Below, piece after piece: positions 1-6,868 of a stretch of 17,499 nt of DNA. The stretch is from CAZJNX01 sp964547415 (lineage in GTDB: Bacteria; Pseudomonadota; Alphaproteobacteria; Rhizobiales; Amorphaceae). The stretch lies in the NCBI GenBank assembly GCA_964547415.1, contig CAZJNX010000099.1:1-17499 (forward strand), given 5' to 3'. The translations under genes and the position numbers were made by a program. The number at the start of each line of letters is the position of its first letter. Position 1 is the stretch's first letter. The notes under the pieces are model-generated. The model was not told the origin of the DNA. It saw nothing but the letters and a program-made list of their open reading frames with translations, and did no database searches.

Positions 1-1049
1 GCGGCCGTGCCGAAGGTGATCCACACCCGCTGGTCGGCCATCCGGTCGGCGAGGCGCTGCAGGCCGGACCGCTCCGACAGCGCGCGCTCGATGAAGCGGC
101 CGATCCGCTCGGTGGTGGTCGCCGCGCCGACGCGCTCCGCGCCGAGGACCAGGCGCCCGTCGAGGAGGACGGACCCGGCGAGCACGGCGCGCCCGGGCTC
201 CACCGGGACCGGGATCGATTCGCCGGTGATGGCCGAGGTGTCGATGGTGCCCGAGCCGGCCACCACCACGCCGTCCACGGGCACGAGCTCGCCGACCCGC
301 ACCGCCACCCGGTCGCCCACCTTCACCGCCGCGTAGGGCACCTCGACCTCGCCGTCCTCGCCCTCGAGCCAGACGGTCTCCGGCGCCATCTTCAGGAGCG
401 AGCGCACCAGGTCGTCCGACCGCCGGCTCGCCCGCTCCTCGATCCAGGCGGCGAGCGACAGGATGAGGCTCGTGGTGGCGGCGGTGCCGAGCTTGCCGCG
501 GATCGCCGGCACGCCGACGGCGGCCGCGTCCAGCACCTCCACGCACATGCCCTTCGAGACGAGCGCCCTCGCCCCGCGCCAGACGGTGGAGGCGATCGAG
601 GCGAACACGAGCGCACGCCTCAGGGGAAGCGGCAGGAAGGGCACCAGCGCGGCGACGAAGGCGGCCGACAGGAGCGCGGCCGCCGCGCCCTCCTCCTCCC
701 GCGCGTTGCGCCCGGCCGCGGCCGCGGCGGACCTCAGCTCCGCCGGGGAGACGGACGAGACCGCCCGCAGGATCGCCGCGCGCCTCGCGCCCGCCTCCGC
801 GGGATCGGCGCGGTAGCGGACCACCAGCGAGCGCGCCGCGGCGACGACCTCCACGGCGACGACGCCCGGCAGTGCCTCGATCCGCACGCGCAGCGCCGCG
901 TGGTCGATGCTGTCGCCGCCGAGCCAGGGAAGGCGCAGGCGCAACCGCCCGCCGCCCGCGCGCCGCACCTCGTGGACGATGCGGGGGAGGGCGACGACGG
1001 TGGAGGCGGGCGCGCCGTCAGCCGCGCTCGCCGCCCGGCGCGCCGTCAT
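1..1049 (-). CDS. P1B-type heavy-metal ATPase, FezB-like (3' end beyond left edge)
   Basis: Membrane ATPase moving a transition metal, here its first 349 residues; the phosphorylation (DKTG) and ATP-binding domains lie beyond the window. Residues 20-100 form an HMA-like fold with GGRLRLRLPWL at 33-43, so an Arg-x-Arg pattern occupies the place of the usual Cys-x-x-Cys. Hydrophobic helices follow at about 121-163 and 171-200, then the actuator domain with SAITGES at 272-278. The ATG at 1047-1049 lies inside the end of the upstream gene (32-nt overlap) and is preceded by AGGGACGAGG, which suggests translational coupling. The nearest family known to me is the P1B-6 group (FezB of ferrosomes); assignment to that group is an inference because the metal-site helices are not visible. 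Membership in the P1B ATPases is near certain. Confidence 0.9.
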   Translation of the reverse strand, partial: MTARRAASAADGAPASTVVALPRIVHEVRRAGGGRLRLRLPWLGGDSIDHAALRVRIEALPGVVAVEVVAAARSLVVRYRADPAEAGARRAAILRAVSSVSPAELRSAAAAAGRNAREEEGAAAALLSAAFVAALVPFLPLPLRRALVFASIASTVWRGARALVSKGMCVEVLDAAAVGVPAIRGKLGTAATTSLILSLAAWIEERASRRSDDLVRSLLKMAPETVWLEGEDGEVEVPYAAVKVGDRVAVRVGELVPVDGVVVAGSGTIDTSAITGESIPVPVEPGRAVLAGSVLLDGRLVLGAERVGAATTTERIGRFIERALSERSGLQRLADRMADQRVWITFGTA

Positions 1050-1638
1050 CCTCGTCCCTGTGCACCTCGGCCTCCGCGTCGCGGAAGCGCTCCTTCATCT
1101 CCGCCATGCCGCCCTGGGCCATCTCCCAGAGCTGGACCAGCGTGGTGATCGCGCGCTCCTGCACCTTGGGGTTCGAGAGCAGGAACATCGCGCCCGCCCC
1201 GACGACGAGCCCGCGGGTGAAGTCGTCCTTCAGGAGGTTCCCGATCCCGCCGGGCGCGTTCTCCAGCATCGCGAACAGGCCCGCGGCGCCCGCGCCGGTC
1301 TGTGCCTGCGGCCCGCCGGGGCCGTATCCCGCGCCGGGCCCCCAGCCCGCCGGCCCCCCCGGGCCGGCCCAGCCGGGACCCGCGCCGTACCCGAAGCCCG
1401 GGCCGAAAGCGGCGCCGGGCGCGGGCCCGCCAGGCCCCGCGCCCCAGGCCGGCCCCGCGCCCGCCCACGGCGGCGGGCCCCAGCCCGGACCGCCACCGGG
1501 AGGCGGACCACCCCAGCCGGCGGCGGCCCAGGGCGGAACGGGACCGTAGCCGGCCCAGCCGCCGGCCGGACCCTCGCCGCCGTGCGGCCCCGCACCGCCG
1601 CGCTCGTCGCCCGACCCGTGACGCTCGTCGTAGGACAT
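1018..1638 (-). CDS. Gly/Pro/Trp-rich protein with one membrane segment and charged C-terminal helix (YtxH/DUF5132-like)
   Basis: 206 aa. Residues 15-112 are low complexity, built from Gly, Pro, Ala, Trp and Tyr (PGWGPPPWAG, AGYGPGGPQ), probably disordered or self-associating. Residues 117-200 differ: a short amphipathic stretch, a membrane segment at about 142-156 (GLVVGAGAMFLLSNP), then a helix ending in the charged run EMKERFRDAEAEVH (180-193). This arrangement resembles the small YtxH or DUF5132-type proteins often found beside HMA-containing P-type ATPases; that likeness is from memory. The ATG directly abuts the stop of the preceding gene, with GGGGAGC upstream as ribosome binding site, and its 3' end overlaps the ATPase gene. 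I infer a scaffold or membrane-shaping partner of the ATPase. No enzyme motif is present. Confidence 0.8.
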   Translation of the reverse strand: MSYDERHGSGDERGGAGPHGGEGPAGGWAGYGPVPPWAAAGWGGPPPGGGPGWGPPPWAGAGPAWGAGPGGPAPGAAFGPGFGYGAGPGWAGPGGPAGWGPGAGYGPGGPQAQTGAGAAGLFAMLENAPGGIGNLLKDDFTRGLVVGAGAMFLLSNPKVQERAITTLVQLWEMAQGGMAEMKERFRDAEAEVHRDEDDGAPGGERG

Positions 1639-2013
1639 TCAGACCCGCTCCCCTTTGCGCTCCCGCTCGCGATTGGTGACGGCGAGGACGGCCGCGCCGA
1701 CGGCCACCATGGTGAGGCCCCGCGCGAGGCTGCCCGCCGGCACCATCGCGGCCGCGGCCGCCCCGAGGCCGGTGGCCATGGCGATCCGCGTCGCGTCGCC
1801 GAGGGCCGCGCCGGCGATCCGGCGCGCCTGGGGCGCGAGCGGCGCGGACGGGTCGGCGGCGCCGCTCGCGCCGACCATGGCCCCGACCGTCGCCCCGAGG
1901 ACCGCGCCGCGACCGAACGCCTCCCCGAGGCGCGCGACGTCGCCGGGGACCGCGCCCGGCGCGTGCGCCGGCGGGCCGTAGCCGTGGCCACGCATCCGGT
2001 GATGACCGCTCAT
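1639..2013 (-). CDS. Small His-rich glycine-zipper membrane protein, unknown function
   Basis: 124 aa. The N-terminus has His and Gly residues that could bind metal (GHHRMRGHGYG, residues 3-13). Then come two hydrophobic stretches: GRGAVLGATVGAMVGASGA at about 34-52, with GxxxG-type spacing, and a longer Ala/Gly segment at about 78-112. The C-terminus is strongly charged (NRERERKGER). The start has AGGAACGGAG upstream. The gene sits 20 nt after the 78-aa gene and abuts the 206-aa gene, so it is clearly part of the operon ending in the metal ATPase. Glycine-zipper helices pack tightly in curved membranes, as in magnetosome proteins of the MamC/MamD type, but I claim no homology to these. A metal-related membrane role is inference from context and the His cluster. 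Confidence 0.75.
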   Translation of the reverse strand: MSGHHRMRGHGYGPPAHAPGAVPGDVARLGEAFGRGAVLGATVGAMVGASGAADPSAPLAPQARRIAGAALGDATRIAMATGLGAAAAAMVPAGSLARGLTMVAVGAAVLAVTNRERERKGERV

Positions 2014-2033
2014 GAGTGTCTCCGTTCCTGCCG

Positions 2034-2270
2034 TCAGATCGTCCCGATTGCGCCGCCGTGCCACGCCTTGCCGACGTCGGCGCCCATCGACGGCTCGCCG
2101 GTCTCGATCGCGACGACGACGGCGGCGACGTCCGCCGCGGAGCAGCAGCACGTCGCGATGGTGCCGAGCAGCGCCGCGCGCTCGTCGGCCGCGCACGTCC
2201 GGCCGCGGCCCTCCGGCTGGCCCGCCGGCGAGGCTGCGGCGCCCGGCTCCCTCGCGATTTGCTCCCGCAT
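2034..2270 (-). CDS. Small protein with a Cys triplet, unknown function
   Basis: 78 aa, first gene of the minus-strand operon. I chose the ATG at 2268-2270 because GGGGAGG lies five bases upstream; the frame stays open further upstream but that part is poorly protein-like. The protein has a Pro/Ala/Arg-rich N-terminus, one Cys at 26, then ATCCCSAADVAAVV (39-52) with three consecutive cysteines, and a His-containing tail (KAWHGGAIG). Four Cys and a His in 78 residues suggest metal or thiol chemistry, but no family is recognised. The gap to the next gene is 20 nt. The Cys triplet could be a metal site, a lipid-attachment site or a disulfide pair; nothing visible decides between them. Confidence 0.65.
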   Translation of the reverse strand: MREQIAREPGAAASPAGQPEGRGRTCAADERAALLGTIATCCCSAADVAAVVVAIETGEPSMGADVGKAWHGGAIGTI

Positions 2271-2319
2271 GCGGACCTCCCCGTGTCTGTCGGCGCCCGA
2301 TCCTATTACTCGCGCGCGG

Positions 2320-2325
2320 ATTATC
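2320..2325 (-). promoter_or_regulatory. Possible -10 element for the metal-ATPase operon
   Basis: Read on the minus strand this hexamer is GATAAT, five of six matches to TATAAT, inside the AT-rich island and about 50 bases upstream of the first start codon (2270). No convincing -35 hexamer stands at the usual spacing, so the call is weak; an activator-dependent promoter would fit. Confidence 0.25.
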
Positions 2326-2359
2326 AATAAGTCCCTCCATGAAATCTTCATTCTGGAAC

Positions 2360-2378
2360 TGGAATCACTCAAATTCCA
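2360..2378. promoter_or_regulatory. Perfect 19-bp inverted repeat TGGAAT-N7-ATTCCA, candidate operator
   Basis: Six-base arms match exactly around a seven-base spacer, within the AT-rich part of the divergent intergenic region and about 35 bases upstream of the putative -10. Size and symmetry fit a dimeric regulator. It does not match the iron-responsive Irr, RirA or Fur boxes I remember, so the regulator is unknown. Confidence 0.4.
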
Positions 2379-2829
2379 TGTGTGTCGCCGTGCCCGCGCG
2401 CGCCCGAACGAAGACGCGCTTCGACGGGGCGTGGGGATGCCGGTCCAGGCTGAAAGAAACACGCTCGACGACGTGATCTGAAGCCGAAAGGACGGTCGAC
2501 GATGCTCGCCGCCACGCGATGAGGCGCCGGTTGAGCGGTCGCTGAGCGTTCCCGCGGCGCAGACTTGACCGACACCGGCCCGGCCGTCGGACGAGGCTGG
2601 CGAGCGAACCGGTGCGCGCCACGGCGACGGGCGCTGGACGCCGCGCCGGCCGCCAAAGCGCGAGACCCTCGTTCAACGGCCTGCTAGAGCTGGGGCGAAC
2701 GGAGCCCGCCCCCCGGGCAGGTCAGCTTCCCGGTGGCGCCGACGCGCGGTCGGGCGGCTGCCCGGGATCGGCGCTCCGGGTCTCGCCGGTCCATCCGGCC
2801 GCGAGCACGGCAAGAAAAGGGCGCCGACC

Positions 2830-5193
2830 ATGACAGACACGCCAGGAGGCCCGTCCGCCGGAGCCCTCGGACGCTCCGACCCGAACCTCAGGTGGAACCG
2901 GCTCGTCCGCGGGCAGGGCCGCTACGTCGCCAACCTCGACGCCGGCCGGGCGCTCCACGCCGCCATCGTACGCTCGCCCGAGGCCCATGGCGAACTCCTC
3001 GCCGTCGGGACAGCCGAAGCGGCGGCCTTGCCGAGCGTCGTCGCGCTCTTCACGGCGGCGGACATGGCGCGGGTCTGCCGGCCCTGGCACGCCGAGCACG
3101 CCCTGTTCGCCGGCGCGCGGATCCCGGGCGAGGTGCCGCTGGCGGACAAGCGCGTGCGCTACGTGGGCGAGCCGGTCGCCATCGTCGTCGGCGAGACCGC
3201 CGAGGCCGCGCGGGACGCCGCCGAGGCCGTGGCGCTCGACATCCGCCCCCTGCCGGCGTCCCTCGACCCCGTCGCGGCGCTGGCGCCCGGCGCCGAGCCG
3301 ATCCACCCGGACCTTCACCGCGGCGCCGAGGCGAACCTCCACCACGCCTTCGGAACGGCCGCCGCGCCCGCGGCCGAGGACATGACGGTCGCCCTGTCGC
3401 TCACCTTCTCCCGCGTCGCTCCGCAGCCGATGGAGACCCGCGCGGTGCTGGCGCACTGGAACGCGGGGGACGGGACGCTCACCGTCCACCAGTCGCACCA
3501 GCACCCCCACATGATGCAGGACGTCTACGCCCGCCTCCTCGGGATCCCGGAGCACAGGGTCCGCGTCGTGTGCGAGGACGTGGGCGGGGCCTTCGGCCTG
3601 AAACAGCAGCTCCACCCGGACGAGATGGCGACGGTCTGCGCCGCCGTGCTCCTCGCCCGCCCGGTGCGCTTCGTCGCGAGCCGGGGGGAGAGCCTCCTCG
3701 CCGACGCCCAGGCGCGGGACCACCGCGTCCACGTCGCCGCCCGGCTCGACCCGTCGGCGGGCCGCGTCACTGCCATTTCCTTCGACGACCTGTGCGGCGT
3801 CGGCGCCTTCGGCCACTTCCCGCGCACGAGCTTCGGCGAGGCCGCCCAGGCGGCGCGGCTCGTCGGCGCGCCCTACGCCGTGGCGGACGTTCGCACCCGC
3901 AGCCGCCTCGCCTTCCAGAACCGCCCCCACCTCGGCCATTATCGCGGCGTCGGCCATCCGGTGGCATGCCTTGCGACCGAGGCGCTGATGGACAAGGCGG
4001 CGCGGGCGGCCGGGGAGCACCCGATCGGCTTCCGCCGCCGCCACCTCCTCGACCTGTCCGACGGCCCGGTGACGACGCCCGGCGGCATCCGCGTCGACCG
4101 CTACCGGATAGCGGAGTGCCTCGACGCGCTCGAGGAACGCCTCGCCGCCGCGCCGCGGGGCCGGCACGGGCGGCGCCTTCACGGGATCGGCATCGCCTGC
4201 CTCCTCGAACTCGTGGCGAGCGGGTCCCGCTACTACGGGGAGGGTGGCGTCGCCATCAGCTCGGACGAGACGGCGGTGATCCGCATGGAGCCGTCCGGCG
4301 TCGTGCGGCTCGCCACCGCCAACACCGACCAGGGGCAGGGGGCGGACCAGGCGCTCGCCCAGATCGTGGCGGACGTCCTGTCCCTCCGGCCCGAGGAGAT
4401 CGCCGTCACCTCCGGTGACAGCGCGGCCTGCCCCTACGGCGGCGGGGCCTTCGGCTCGCGCGGGACGACCCTCGGCGGCAAGGCGGCCCGCGACGCGGCG
4501 CTCGGCCTGCGCGCGCGGCTCCTCGCCGCCGCTGCCGCCCTCCTGCAGCACGAGCCCTCGCGGCTCGCCCTCGCTGGCGGCAGCGTGACGGACGCGCACG
4601 GCACGCCGCTGATGACCCTCGCCGACCTCGCGCGGACCTGCCACTTCAAGCCGCACATCTTCCCGCCGGGCCACGACACGGGCCTCACCGCCGTCGGCCG
4701 GCACACGCCGCCGCCCGACGCGATGGTCTCCTGCGCCGCCTTCGGCGCCACGGCCTCGGTCGATCCGGCGACCGGGGTCGTCCGCGTCGAGGCGCTCGTC
4801 GTCGCCCACGACGGAGGGACGGCGATCAACCCGGCGGCCGTGCGCGGGCAGATCGTCGGAGGCGCGGTGCAGGGCTTCGGCCAGGCACTCCTCGAAGCGG
4901 TGCGGGTCGACGAGGCCGGCCAGCCCCTCACCGGCTCCTTCATGGACTACGCGATGCCCCGGGCGGACGACGTCCCGCCGATCGAGGTGCTCCACCTGCC
5001 GCCGCTCCCGGACGAGGGCTTCGGCCCGCGCGGCGTGGGCGAGGCCGGCGCGTCCGGTGCGCCGGCCGCGATCGTCAACGCCGTCAACGACGCGCTGGCG
5101 GCCGCGGGCGCGGAGGTGGCGGCGCTCCCCGTCACCGCCGAGCGGGTCTGGCGGGCGCTGCGCGAGAGCGAAGCGGACGTCGCCGCCGCGTGA
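2830..5193 (+). CDS. Xanthine dehydrogenase family protein, molybdopterin-binding (large) subunit
   Basis: 787 aa, normal length for the large subunit of aerobic CO dehydrogenase/xanthine dehydrogenase-type molybdenum hydroxylases. These hydroxylate a carbon using water, passing electrons through FeS and FAD subunits. The N-terminal domain starts with RWNRLVRGQGRYVANL (21-36). Cofactor motifs are intact: EDVGGAFGLK (249-258), RGVGHPVACLATEALMD (372-388) and AFGSRGTTLGGKAA later. The C-terminal GVGEAGASGAPAA carries the expected catalytic Glu at 738. The weak ribosome binding site AAGAAAAGG stands nine bases before the ATG. Substrate cannot be told from sequence. The medium (FAD) and small (2Fe-2S) subunit genes normally adjoin this one but neither side has them, so it must borrow partners encoded elsewhere or be an orphan. 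Family call is very secure; function is open. Confidence 0.93.
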   Translation: MTDTPGGPSAGALGRSDPNLRWNRLVRGQGRYVANLDAGRALHAAIVRSPEAHGELLAVGTAEAAALPSVVALFTAADMARVCRPWHAEHALFAGARIPGEVPLADKRVRYVGEPVAIVVGETAEAARDAAEAVALDIRPLPASLDPVAALAPGAEPIHPDLHRGAEANLHHAFGTAAAPAAEDMTVALSLTFSRVAPQPMETRAVLAHWNAGDGTLTVHQSHQHPHMMQDVYARLLGIPEHRVRVVCEDVGGAFGLKQQLHPDEMATVCAAVLLARPVRFVASRGESLLADAQARDHRVHVAARLDPSAGRVTAISFDDLCGVGAFGHFPRTSFGEAAQAARLVGAPYAVADVRTRSRLAFQNRPHLGHYRGVGHPVACLATEALMDKAARAAGEHPIGFRRRHLLDLSDGPVTTPGGIRVDRYRIAECLDALEERLAAAPRGRHGRRLHGIGIACLLELVASGSRYYGEGGVAISSDETAVIRMEPSGVVRLATANTDQGQGADQALAQIVADVLSLRPEEIAVTSGDSAACPYGGGAFGSRGTTLGGKAARDAALGLRARLLAAAAALLQHEPSRLALAGGSVTDAHGTPLMTLADLARTCHFKPHIFPPGHDTGLTAVGRHTPPPDAMVSCAAFGATASVDPATGVVRVEALVVAHDGGTAINPAAVRGQIVGGAVQGFGQALLEAVRVDEAGQPLTGSFMDYAMPRADDVPPIEVLHLPPLPDEGFGPRGVGEAGASGAPAAIVNAVNDALAAAGAEVAALPVTAERVWRALRESEADVAAA

Positions 5194-6758
5194 GGGCAGG
5201 GGGCCTGGCCGGCGTTGCTCGGCGGCGCGGCATGAGCGCGATCAAGGTGCGGGCGCCGCGCCTCGCCGAGGCGACGCGGGCGAAGCTCGTCGCCCAGGCC
5301 CGCCTCCAGGCGGCGCGGCGTCGCGGCGGCCCGCCCGCCTTCGCGCTGCGCCCGCCGGAGCCCGGAAAGGGCTTCGCCCTCCTGCCGCGTCCCGACGAGG
5401 GCGACGTCTTCTACGACATCGAGGGCGACCCGTACGTCGAGGGCGGCCTCGAGTACCTGCACGGCCTGTTGTTCCGCGAGGCCGGCGCCTGGCGCTTCGA
5501 GGCGATCTGGGCCCACGACCGGGCGGAGGAGGCGGAGGCGGCGCGCAAGGTGATCGCCTTCCTGTCCGAGCGGATGCGCGCTTTCCCCCGCGCCCACGTC
5601 TACCACGACGCGTCCTACGAGATGACGGCCCTGCGACGCCTCGCCATGACGCACCGGACCGGCGAGGCGGCGCTCGACGGTCTCCTGCGGGGCCAGCGCT
5701 TCGTCGACCTTCACCGGGTGGTCGCGGGCGGCCTGTTCGCCTCCGAGGACGGCTACTCGCTGAAGGACCTCGAGGCCTTCTACATGGACGCGCGGGAGGG
5801 CGAGGTGGCGACCGCCGGCGGCAGCGTCGTCGCCTACGAGAAGTGGCTGGAGACCGGCGAGGCGGCGATCCTCGGGGAGATCCGCCGCTACAACGAGGTC
5901 GACTGCCGCTCGACCCGGCGACTGCGCGACTGGCTGCGCGAGACGGCGCGGCCGGCCCACCTCCCGTTCCCCGAGCGCCCGGCCGCCGGCGACGGGGAGG
6001 CGGGCGGCGTGGAGGCGGGCGGCGTGGAGACCGGCGAGGCGGTCGAGGCGCTCCGCGCCCGGTGCGCCCCCCTCGAGGCGCTCGGGCCGGGCGTCGGCGA
6101 CCTCGTCGCCGACCTCAACGTCTTCCACGCCCGCGAGAAGCGGCCGGACTGGTGGGGCATCTTCGATCGCCTGGCACGCGAGAGCGAGGAACTCGTCGAC
6201 GACCTCGAGTGCCTCGCGGGTCTCGAGGCCGTCTCGCCCAACGTCCCCATCGGGCGGGGCGGCCGCTTCGCGCGGACCTATCGCTATCGGGAGCAGGACA
6301 CCAAGCTCGCGGCCGGGGACCGCCCGTGCGTGAAGCCCGCGGACGGCCCGGCGGACGTTCACCTCGCCGCGCTGGACCCGTTCGCGCGGCGGTTCGCCTG
6401 GAGGGCACGAGGCGCCTCGGCCCGCTCCCGGACGCGCTCGACCTCCTTCCGCCGAAACCGCTGAGGACGGAGGCGATCGAGGCCGCGATCGCCCGCATGA
6501 CCGACGCCCTCCTCGCCGGGCGCCCCGAGGCCGATGCCCTCGCCGGCCTCCTCGCACGCCGCCCGCCGCGCGATGGTCGCCGCCCGCGTCTTCGCGAGCC
6601 CGCGCCTCCTCGACGTTCCCTGCCGCACGGTCGACCAGATCCCCCTCGTCAACGCGCTGTGCCGGCTGTCCGCCGTCGGCGTCGAGGTGCCTTCGGATGC
6701 CCCGTCGGCCGCGCGGGGAACGGCGGGCGAGGAGGCCGTTCCCGTTTCCGGCATTTGA
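5190..6758 (+). pseudogene. Remnant of TM0106-family RecB-like nuclease/Dna2-like helicase, core deleted
   Basis: The first open stretch (5190-6464) matches the middle of TM0106-type proteins. A linker (VRAPRLAEATRAKLVAQARL) is followed by an RNase H-like (YprB) domain with likely catalytic acids in YDIEGDP (75-81), YHDASYE (138-144) and YNEVDCRST (234-242). The N-terminal RecB-type nuclease half is absent; the remnant starts at the stop codon of the upstream gene. At 6391-6393 one base is missing (CGGCGGTT for an expected CGGCGGGTT), and the family sequence continues in the next frame as GTRRLGPLPDALDLLPPKPL up to LLARRPPR. Near 6560-6575 the frame returns and the text jumps to the extreme C-terminus of such helicases (FASPRLLDVPCRTVDQIPLV, then NALCRL). 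Everything between, including Walker A and B, is gone. Comparison with family sequence is from memory. Confidence 0.75.
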
Positions 6759-6868
6759 AACGGCCGGCACGCCGTGGTTACGGTGGCGCTCGGAGCCGGC
6801 CGTCCAGGCGCGCGAAGGGCGCCGCGCGGCGAGGCCGCAGCCGGCCCACCGCCAGGGGAGACCGAACC

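Larger units (their letters stand above)
2271..2829. other. Intergenic region between divergent operons; no gene supported
   Basis: 559 bases between the ATPase operon (leftward) and the molybdenum hydroxylase gene (rightward). Positions 2300-2380 form an AT-rich island in an otherwise GC-rich window, the most likely place for promoters and operators. Short open frames on both strands here are Arg/Ala/Pro-rich and show no domain or good ribosome binding site. From 2480 to 2829 I see nothing interpretable except the weak purine tract AAGAAAAGG (2812-2820) serving the gene at 2830. Confidence 0.6.

Noticed and set aside
1303..1593. Repeat-like DNA in the Gly/Pro-rich coding stretch, considered as a tandem repeat array or CRISPR
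   Set aside because: Units are short and irregular with no constant spacer length; it is explained by the protein's composition.
907..2481. 524-codon plus-strand open frame
   Set aside because: It runs opposite to four coupled minus-strand genes, its translation is Arg/Ala-rich with no motif, and the minus genes have good ribosome binding sites.
2722..4995. 757-codon open frame on the minus strand
   Set aside because: It is antisense to the intact molybdenum hydroxylase gene, has a Gly/Arg/Val-rich translation without domains, and arises from high GC at third positions.
4947..6770. 607-codon minus-strand frame across the nuclease remnant
   Set aside because: Antisense to recognisable family sequence; no motif of its own.
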